DNA from: JAUMBM01 sp964441755
GTDB taxonomy: Bacteria; Bacteroidota; Bacteroidia; Chitinophagales; Saprospiraceae
Direction of reading: 5' to 3'
Length of the DNA: 64,000 nt
Assembly (NCBI GenBank): GCA_964441755.1
Contig: CAYTVG010000016.1
Span: 24,504 to 88,503, forward strand
How positions within the stretch are numbered: the first letter of the stretch is position 1; the number at the start of each line of letters is the position of its first letter. This document shows, piece by piece, positions 25,120 through 31,068 of this stretch. The notes beneath the pieces are model-generated. The model saw nothing but the letters and a program-made list of their open reading frames with translations. It was not told the DNA's origin and ran no database searches. Made by a program: the position numbers and the translations under genes.

Positions 25120-26405
25120 ATTTGGATAATTATAGGCACAGTGACAGAAAAAGTAGACCCTTTAGCCAGTTGACTGGAAAAAGACATCTTCCCCTGCATC
25201 AGCTCCACATAGCGCCTGACGATATGAAGCCCCAGACCAGTTCCTTTGATATTTTCGACATTATGAGCCCGGAAAAAGCGCGTAAATAGATGCTTTTGGT
25301 CTTCCTCCGGGATACCTATACCCTCATCTTTGACTTCGAGCGTTAGTTCATCACCTGTTATTTGAGCGAAACAACGTATGATTTGCCCCTCTTCAGAATA
25401 TTTACTAGCGTTACTAAGCAGGTTAAAAAGAATATTTTTCAAAAAACGTTTATCGAGCACTACAGTACATTGGGTATGATCGCCCTGATAATGGAGGCGC
25501 TGACCCGTTTTGAAGAGATGCTCGACCTCTTCTATTGTTGAGACAATAAAATCTTCCAGCAGGAAGGGTTCAGGCTGGCTTTCAATACGCCCTTCTTCCA
25601 GCCGGCTCAGCGACAGGAAGTCATTGAGAATATCCGTAAGATTGCTGACTGCAGTTTTGATACGTGCAATATGCCGTGTACGGCGATCCTGTTGATCCTC
25701 GCGCTGGTACATTTCGACCAGCTCAATAGAAGAAAGGATCGTACTCAGTGGTGTACGGAACTCATGAGAAGCCATACTGACAAAGCGGCTTTTAAGGGCA
25801 TTTAACTCCTTTTCCTTATCGAGTGCCTGTTGGAGTTCCTGTTCGCGCACCCGTAGCGCATGTTCTACATTTTCGCGATCATTGATTTCCCGTTCGAGTT
25901 TGCGATTGATTCCCAGGAGGCGGTCGATAGCCTTGGCGAGTTCCTCTGTTCGCTCGGCCACCTTATTTTCGAGTTGGCGGTTAAGCTCGAGTACGCGGGC
26001 TTCTGCCGCCTTAACATCGGTCAGATCGTGGATGATACCCGTGTACATTCGTTTGTCATGGATAATCATCTCGCTCACTGCCAATCGGATTGGAAATATA
26101 CGGCCATCTTTTCTGAGTCCTTCGACTTCCCGGCCGATACCGATGATATAAGCCTTACGCGTTTCATGATAGCGCTGAAGATAGCCATCATGCCCCTCAT
26201 GATAGGGGCTGGGCATGAGCATTTTGATATTTTGGCCGACAACCTCTTTGGGATCATAGCCAAAGAGTGCTGCTGCTGCCGGATTGATATGATCGATGAT
26301 TCCACGCTCATTGATCGTGATGATCCCATCGATTGCTGTTTCGATAATTGCCTGCAAGCGCAGGGCTGCCTCATTAATTTCCTCTATCCCATGAATATCC
26401 CTCAC
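25116..26405 (-). CDS. PAS-domain sensor histidine kinase (FixL-like PAS)
   Basis: Kinase of 429 residues without a membrane segment, so cytosolic. Residues about 13-130 are a PAS domain close to FixL (NIKMLMPSPYHEGHDGY, IIGIGREVEGLRKDG). A coiled coil (about 135-205) leads to HisKA with His214 in MASHEFRTPL, then a HATPase domain with an N-box, DEGIGIPEED and GTGLGLHIV. From memory of FixL, the haem-binding His sits just before IIGIGR; here that residue is Tyr86, so haem binding is not supported. Overlap with the regulator gene marks them as a pair. Confidence 0.92.
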   Translation of the reverse strand: MRDIHGIEEINEAALRLQAIIETAIDGIITINERGIIDHINPAAAALFGYDPKEVVGQNIKMLMPSPYHEGHDGYLQRYHETRKAYIIGIGREVEGLRKDGRIFPIRLAVSEMIIHDKRMYTGIIHDLTDVKAAEARVLELNRQLENKVAERTEELAKAIDRLLGINRKLEREINDRENVEHALRVREQELQQALDKEKELNALKSRFVSMASHEFRTPLSTILSSIELVEMYQREDQQDRRTRHIARIKTAVSNLTDILNDFLSLSRLEEGRIESQPEPFLLEDFIVSTIEEVEHLFKTGQRLHYQGDHTQCTVVLDKRFLKNILFNLLSNASKYSEEGQIIRCFAQITGDELTLEVKDEGIGIPEEDQKHLFTRFFRAHNVENIKGTGLGLHIVRRYVELMQGKMSFSSQLAKGSTFSVTVPIIIQI

Positions 26406-26573
26406 AATAGCGGTAGTAGTTTGTAAACAAATATAAAGATAAAAACGATGCCCTGCACAAGCACTTGACCAAAATCAAAGCAAGGTGGTGACAAAAATCA
26501 CCCTGGCATAAGGCATAATTGGCGGAAATTGCAGCCATGAAACGATTGAATTGAAACTATAAAATAATGCACT

Positions 26574-27023
26574 ATGAATGTTTTGGCTCCTGTTTCAACA
26601 CTGATGACATCAGATGTCATCACCGTCTCCCCGGAAGATTCACTGTATCGCGTGAAAGAAATTTTTGACCAGCACAACATACACCATATTCCGGTTATTG
26701 AAGACGACAAGATACAAGGCATACTCAGCAAGACAGACTTCCTCTATTTTCTGCATGGCCGGGCGCAGACAGCGACTGACAGGCTGAACGAGGAAGCCCA
26801 TTTGCGCGCCTGGAAGGTTTCGGAAATTATGATTCGCGGATTGGCGAAGGTTGACCGTCAGGAGCCGATTCGCACGGCTTTGGAGGTATTCAAAACCAAC
26901 AGGCTGCATGCTCTGCCGATTGTAGAAGGTGATCGTTTGGTAGGAATCTTAACGACACATGATATAATCAGGGCTTTGGCCGATGCGCCCATCAGTCTGG
27001 ATGATTACAGAACGGCTAAATGA
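26574..27023 (+). CDS. Two-CBS-domain protein
   Basis: Cytosolic protein of 149 residues made of a CBS pair and little else. CBS1 about 8-65 (TSDVITVSPEDSLYRVKEIF, HHIPVIEDDKIQGILSKTD), CBS2 about 85-140 (HALPIVEGDRLVGILTTHDII). Such pairs bind adenine nucleotides and usually regulate a partner. The gene diverges from the PAS kinase with 168 bases between and is followed 10 bases on by the thioredoxin-fold gene. A role in energy or redox sensing with the kinase-regulator pair is inferred from position. Confidence 0.88.
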   Translation: MNVLAPVSTLMTSDVITVSPEDSLYRVKEIFDQHNIHHIPVIEDDKIQGILSKTDFLYFLHGRAQTATDRLNEEAHLRAWKVSEIMIRGLAKVDRQEPIRTALEVFKTNRLHALPIVEGDRLVGILTTHDIIRALADAPISLDDYRTAK

Positions 27024-27033
27024 TAAGCCTTAG

Positions 27034-27357
27034 ATGATTGACAAGGTACGTATTTTGGGGGTTAGTGAATCGGCGCGCATGTTGCTCCTGAAGGAGCGCG
27101 TGGAAGCAGCCCTGCGACAGTTAGGTCTTAGCACCTCTATTGAAGAAGTCACAGAGATTGACCAACTCATGGAATACGGCATAATAGGCATTCCGGCACT
27201 GGTAGTTGGGCAAAAAATATTGTTCCAGCAAGAGGTACCCGAAGTTGATGTTCTCATCTGTACCCTGGCGGCTTTGGCGGAGCCTTCGGGCAAGCCACAG
27301 GCAGGCGCAAGTCTGCGAAAGCCGGCTGGCGATGAGGATTATCTCAAGTTCGAGTAG
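27034..27357 (+). CDS. Thioredoxin-fold (Thioredoxin_3-like) protein lacking CXXC
   Basis: Small cytosolic protein of 107 residues. Its order of elements, VRILG, an amphipathic helix, IEEVTEIDQLMEYGIIGIPALVV and a closing strand/helix, follows the Thioredoxin_3 family (small redox-active disulfide proteins), including the cis-proline of GIPALV. At the redox site, where relatives have GxxCxxC, it has GVSESAR, with no cysteine. The only Cys is in VLICTL near residue 79. It therefore cannot do dithiol chemistry at the usual site and may bind a ligand or partner. Cotranscribed with the CBS protein. Confidence 0.65.
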   Translation: MIDKVRILGVSESARMLLLKERVEAALRQLGLSTSIEEVTEIDQLMEYGIIGIPALVVGQKILFQQEVPEVDVLICTLAALAEPSGKPQAGASLRKPAGDEDYLKFE

Positions 27358-27404
27358 CCAGAGCAGTGCATTATAGTGGTATGAAGGAATTTTCCTTCTT
27401 GAGA

Positions 27405-27428
27405 GCCGTCCGAAAGGGCGGCTTTTTT
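27405..27428 (+). terminator. Intrinsic terminator of the CBS/thioredoxin-like operon
   Basis: Stem 27405-27411/27416-27422 with a GAAA tetraloop (one G-U pair) and a T6 tract. Classic rho-independent form, 47 bases past the stop. Confidence 0.92.
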
Positions 27429-27511
27429 ATTTGAGCCCCTTTAGGCCTGCGTTGGCCATACAGACAGATCAGAATACATCACTATGAGGCACCCTTATTT
27501 CCGGGCAAAAA

Positions 27512-27561
27512 AAAAGTCGCGTACAGTTTGTACGCGACTTTTACCATAATCCCATGAACAT
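27512..27561 (-). repeat. Tandem element copy A: motif, hairpin and T9 tract
   Basis: Read on the minus strand: GTTCATGGGATTATG (27547-27561 region), then a 14-bp stem (27529-27542 with 27512-27525, loop 3) running into nine T residues. The last part is a strong intrinsic terminator for minus-strand transcription. A TTGTGTGG...CTTTGTAA block lies about 93 bases before the motif. Confidence 0.6.
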
Positions 27562-27628
27562 ATCCTAAAAAAAATTGACAAGCGCGAAAAATTGTTGCCA
27601 AAGGACTAGTAAGGCTGACAATTTAACA

Positions 27629-27636
27629 TATCTTTG
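27629..27636 (+). promoter_or_regulatory. Plus-strand TATCTTTG box inside the repeat region
   Basis: Matches TAnnTTTG. Together with the terminator at 27734-27762 it could produce a plus-strand RNA of about 120 bases. No upstream TTTG at the right spacing, so this is weak. Confidence 0.25.
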
Positions 27637-27706
27637 CACTGTTGATCACGACTTTTACAAAGTTGAACCACACAACTTAACAAATTGTAATCTCAGGAAC
27701 GATTTT

Positions 27707-27721
27707 CATAGTCCCTTGAAC
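27707..27721 (-). repeat. Tandem element copy B (degenerate motif)
   Basis: Minus strand GTTCAAGGGACTATG, two changes from copies A and C. With copy A it also shares the preceding TTAGG at the same offset. It lies 162 bases from copy A and 144 from copy C. It is not followed by an obvious hairpin. Confidence 0.5.
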
Positions 27722-27733
27722 GCGACCTAAGCA

Positions 27734-27762
27734 GGCGGGTAATTTATTGCCCGCCTTTTTTT
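27734..27762 (+). terminator. Intrinsic terminator, plus strand
   Basis: Stem 27734-27742/27747-27755 (9 bp, one G-U, loop TTTA) followed by T7. No coding gene on the plus strand ends just before it, so it points to a short non-coding transcript or a leftover. Confidence 0.8.
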
Positions 27763-27813
27763 GTGCTTTCTGATATGTGCTGTATCTTGATGAGTTTCTG
27801 AAAGTGTGGAGAT

Positions 27814-27867
27814 GTCCCGACCTGTTTGATCGGGACTTCCCACCGCTAATCATAATCCCATGAACAT
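27814..27867 (-). repeat. Tandem element copy C: motif and hairpin
   Basis: The 17 bases 27851-27867 are identical to 27545-27561. On the minus strand a stem follows (27830-27836 with 27814-27820). Its sequence differs from the copy A stem but pairing is kept. No T tract follows, unlike copy A. Confidence 0.6.
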
Positions 27868-27954
27868 TCTTATTCAAAATCCATGCCAACCTTTGAAAGG
27901 CATGGTGAGAATTTTTCGCTGCTATTCCGCATCCCCTATCTTCTTCTCACGTTA

Positions 27955-27986
27955 CAAAGATGCAACGAGTTCATAGACCACACAAA
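27955..27986 (-). promoter_or_regulatory. Candidate minus-strand promoter of the repeat region
   Basis: Minus strand TTTG (27983-27986), 20 bases, then CATCTTTG (27955-27962). This fits the Bacteroidota TTTG-N19/20-TAnnTTTG layout with one change (CA for TA). It lies about 91 bases before motif copy C. Confidence 0.4.
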
Positions 27987-28191
27987 GACAAAAAACAAGG
28001 TTTGTGAAAAATAATAGATCATTAACAAAACAACAAATCCTTAAAAAACAATAGTATACCATTAAAAATGGTAGCGTTTTTGTGAAAAAAAATATTTTTT
28101 CACATTTTTTTGTCCTCATTTTTTGTCAAAAAAACCCTGAAAATGGGCTGGCAGGGTCATGAAATGCCGGAGTGATATAGAATAAAAAAGA

Positions 28192-28220
28192 GCCTGGCGG
28201 AAACCGCCAGGCCCTTTTTT
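28192..28220. terminator. Bidirectional terminator after the coiled-coil gene
   Basis: Stem 28192-28200/28204-28212 (9 bp perfect, loop AAA), with T6 on the right and A6 on the left, so it works for the minus-strand gene ending at 28245. The 28020-28190 stretch before it is very AT-rich and holds no gene. Confidence 0.88.
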
Positions 28221-28244
28221 ATTCAACCTATTGACCGGAGAGAC

Positions 28245-29666
28245 TTAATGGGTCTCATTCTGAGAGTCTCCCTCGCTCGTTTCGGCTTTTTCCGTATCCT
28301 CAGCCCAAGCCTCTTTGATATCTTCGACAGTTTGTTCTACCTGATCAGCAATAACAGAAGAGACCGCCTTGACCGTATCCACCAAATCTTCTACGGACTC
28401 GCTGAGTGTTGTAGAAACAGCATCGACGATAGCCCCGAGCGGTTGAGCTGCCGGTTTGGCCTTAGCCTCTGCCTTAGCAGTGAGCGAAGCGGCTGCTTTT
28501 TCGAGTTTTTCCTGATCATCGGCCAGCGCATCATGTTGCGCCTTGATTTCACCGGCAATTTTCTCTTTAACAGCCTCCTTAGCCTCCTCGAGGCGTTCCT
28601 TTTCCTTGCGTTTTAGTTCACGCTCCTCAATTTTTTGCAGTCTGTCTTCGAGCTGTGCCCGAGTTTGCAGCATTTCATTGAGTTTTTCGCGTTTTGACTG
28701 TATACGCTGTTCGATCATCACAATTTTGGCCTGTCTGATCTGCGCCTCCAGTTGGCCATCAGTTGTATCGATTTTTTTCTTTTGGAAAGAGAGATCTGCC
28801 TCATCGCGTTCGATAGATTTCTCCATTTTATCGATAGCAGCGACCAGGCCCTCGTAGCGGCGATTGGTACGATCAGGCGCTGCAACTGCGTCGGTACTTT
28901 CGGAAGCAGCTCCGAAGCGTTTATCTTTCAGCATTTTGAACACATTGTCTAGCCGTTGCCAGACCTTGGTTCGATGATCGCGGGTAAAATCGATTTCGCG
29001 GAACTTCTGCTGCATACCTTTGAGTTCATCAAACACTTTAGACAAGTGCAGGCCCTCATTGATGCGGCGTTCGGCATCATCGAGCGAAGCGAAGAACTTA
29101 TCGACATTTTCGCGTGAGCGATTGCGGAATTCCTCGTCCATGCGACTGCGGAGCGCTTTCAGTTGATTGAAAGCCGCGTTGGTTCTGTCGCGGAGGAGGT
29201 CAGCATGTTCTCGCAACAGGTGTCTGTCGCGCACTTGGTTTTGTACTTTATCCCAAAAAGCCTTGAGTGCATCCCATAGCTCACCGTCGAAGCGGTCCAG
29301 CTTAGCTGCACGTTCTTCCATTTCTTCGAGTTCGGAACGATAGGCATGATTGAGCTTATTGGAAAGCACGATATAGTGCCATTCCGTTTGTGCCCGCTGT
29401 ATGAGATCCGTTCTGTCGACTTTGATATCAGCCGGCAGCAGATCATTCATGCTAAGTTCGCTTTCGATTTTCTGATACCCTTCGGGAAAATCGACAGTCT
29501 GATCAACACGCCACTGATCTTTCATCTTCAGATAAAAGTCGTCTGTTGCGATCGCTTCCGGGAACAGGTAAGTGATTACCCTGTTGTTGTCCGGGAGCAG
29601 TTCAATGGCTACCAGTACTTTTTCATCCTGGGTATTGGCACCCCAAAGCACAAGTTTGTTCTTCAT
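28245..29666 (-). CDS. Coiled-coil protein, possible DUF349 relative
   Basis: Cytosolic protein of 473 residues. The ATG at 29666 (MKNKLVLWGANTQDEKVLV) is preferred to a TTG 81 bases upstream. The first 110 residues look globular. From about 110 on the sequence is charged and helical, with repeated blocks of W-x-x-V/L-x-N-x-F/V spacing (ALKAFWDKVQNQVRDR, RTKVWQRLDNVFKMLKDK) that recall DUF349 repeats. A Lys/Glu-rich coiled coil (about 285-400) and an acidic Ala/Glu tail follow. DUF349 assignment is tentative. Function unknown. Confidence 0.7.
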   Translation of the reverse strand: MKNKLVLWGANTQDEKVLVAIELLPDNNRVITYLFPEAIATDDFYLKMKDQWRVDQTVDFPEGYQKIESELSMNDLLPADIKVDRTDLIQRAQTEWHYIVLSNKLNHAYRSELEEMEERAAKLDRFDGELWDALKAFWDKVQNQVRDRHLLREHADLLRDRTNAAFNQLKALRSRMDEEFRNRSRENVDKFFASLDDAERRINEGLHLSKVFDELKGMQQKFREIDFTRDHRTKVWQRLDNVFKMLKDKRFGAASESTDAVAAPDRTNRRYEGLVAAIDKMEKSIERDEADLSFQKKKIDTTDGQLEAQIRQAKIVMIEQRIQSKREKLNEMLQTRAQLEDRLQKIEERELKRKEKERLEEAKEAVKEKIAGEIKAQHDALADDQEKLEKAAASLTAKAEAKAKPAAQPLGAIVDAVSTTLSESVEDLVDTVKAVSSVIADQVEQTVEDIKEAWAEDTEKAETSEGDSQNETH

Positions 29667-29806
29667 GATAGCGTAATGTAGTACATTAACAATAACGTCA
29701 GCATTTGCATGTAAGACCGATCCGTTAGGATCGATAACGACAGACAAAAATAGCGCTTTTTCAGAGAATTGGCTTTTATTTCGAGTAAAGCGACATAAAA
29801 AACGAT

Positions 29807-30814
29807 CTAGCCAGCCTTCAGCAGGCCTTGGCGCAGGAGATACTCTGCAATTTGTACTGCGTTGGTAGCCGCTCCTTTGCGCAGGTTATCGGCTACAATC
29901 CATAGGTTGACACCATTTTCCACGGATTCATCTCTGCGGACCCTTCCTACGAAGACTTCATCCTTATCCTTAGCGAACATAGGCATAGGATAGGAGAAAG
30001 AAGCCGGAGCATCCTGCAGTACAATACCCGGTGCCTGCTGCAGCAGTGATTTGAGTTCGCCCAACTCAAAAGGACGTTCGAACTCAACATTCACCGATTC
30101 GGAATGTCCCCCGTCGACTGGTACCCGCACAGCGGTTGCCGTGATCCGGATAGAATCATCCCCCAGGATCTTGCGCGTCTCATGAACGAGCTTCATTTCC
30201 TCTTTGGTATAATCATTCTCCAAAAAAACATCGCATTGCGGGATACAATTGCCGAAGATAGGGTAATGATAAGCCATTTCATCAGCCTGGGGGACGAAGC
30301 CTTTGCTTTCTAGCTGGTATTGCTTGACCGCTTTCATCCCTGTGCCTGTAAAGGACTGATAGGTTGAGATGACCAATCGGCGGATGCGATAAGCAAGATG
30401 GAGAGGCTGCAGGGCGGTCACCATCTGTATGGTAGAGCAATTGGGATTGGCGATGATTCTGTCGGCTGCGGTCAGCAGCCGGGCATTGACCTCCGGCACG
30501 ACCAGTTTGACGGAAGGATGCATACGCCAGGCGGAGGAATTATCTACCACGATAGTTCCTGCCTCCTCAAAGCGGGGGGCGAAGGCGAGTGAAGTAGTTC
30601 CGCCTGCTGAGAAGAGTGCGAGGTCGGGTTTGGCAGCAATGGCCTCTTCCATGCTCACTACCGCATAGGATTCGGATCGAAACTTCACCTGGCTGCCTAC
30701 GGAACGCTCCGATGCTACCGGGATAAATGTACTGACCGGAAAATTCCGCTCTTCCAGTACTTTGCTCATTACACCGCCCACCAAGCCAGTGGCTCCTACA
30801 ACTGCTACTTTCAT
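29807..30814 (-). CDS. asd: Aspartate-semialdehyde dehydrogenase
   Basis: Reduces aspartyl phosphate to aspartate semialdehyde with NADPH, the branch step to lysine/diaminopimelate, threonine and methionine. The ATG at 30814 (MKVAVVGATGLVGG) places the nucleotide-binding glycine motif at residue 7; an in-frame TTG three codons upstream is unlikely. The catalytic Cys126 lies in NPNCST and the active-site His237 in GGHSES. Length of 335 residues is usual. It is a single gene; the 254 bases to the divergent lamin-tail gene hold its promoter. Confidence 0.97.
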   Translation of the reverse strand: MKVAVVGATGLVGGVMSKVLEERNFPVSTFIPVASERSVGSQVKFRSESYAVVSMEEAIAAKPDLALFSAGGTTSLAFAPRFEEAGTIVVDNSSAWRMHPSVKLVVPEVNARLLTAADRIIANPNCSTIQMVTALQPLHLAYRIRRLVISTYQSFTGTGMKAVKQYQLESKGFVPQADEMAYHYPIFGNCIPQCDVFLENDYTKEEMKLVHETRKILGDDSIRITATAVRVPVDGGHSESVNVEFERPFELGELKSLLQQAPGIVLQDAPASFSYPMPMFAKDKDEVFVGRVRRDESVENGVNLWIVADNLRKGAATNAVQIAEYLLRQGLLKAG

Positions 30815-31068
30815 GTTATTCAATTCATTGCATAAAACAACAAAATCAAAGACTCCACTTTAGCGCCTGGTCGTGATTCGTTTGACAGGACCTCTTCGAT
30901 TTGTTATTCAAAGATTTTCAGCCCTGCCAGGCCGGGCGTGTCTGCCTGAAAACGCGAAGGAACATTAAAAACAGTTCATTTTGCTTTTCGGCATAAAATC
31001 CTGCAAAGGTTCCTGATTTTCGCGGGTAAAGATAGTAGCATTCATGTGTATTTCTTTATATTTGAGAT

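Larger units (their letters stand above)
27507..27954 (-). ncRNA. Candidate structured non-coding transcript
   Basis: A minus-strand promoter-like block (27955-27986) and a strong minus-strand terminator (27507-27542) bracket about 440 bases without a credible gene. Inside are three copies of a conserved motif and several hairpins. It does not show the tag sequence of tmRNA, the conserved GAGGAAAGTCC of RNase P RNA, or the SRP RNA core. The alternative is several shorter RNAs, one per unit. Confidence 0.35.

Noticed and set aside
27677..27889. Minus-strand 70-codon frame across the repeat region
   Set aside because: It runs through a terminator hairpin and two motif copies with no codon bias or family likeness.
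27507..27954. tmRNA, RNase P RNA or SRP RNA
   Set aside because: The peptide-tag reading frame, GAGGAAAGTCC core and SRP tetraloop region are all absent.
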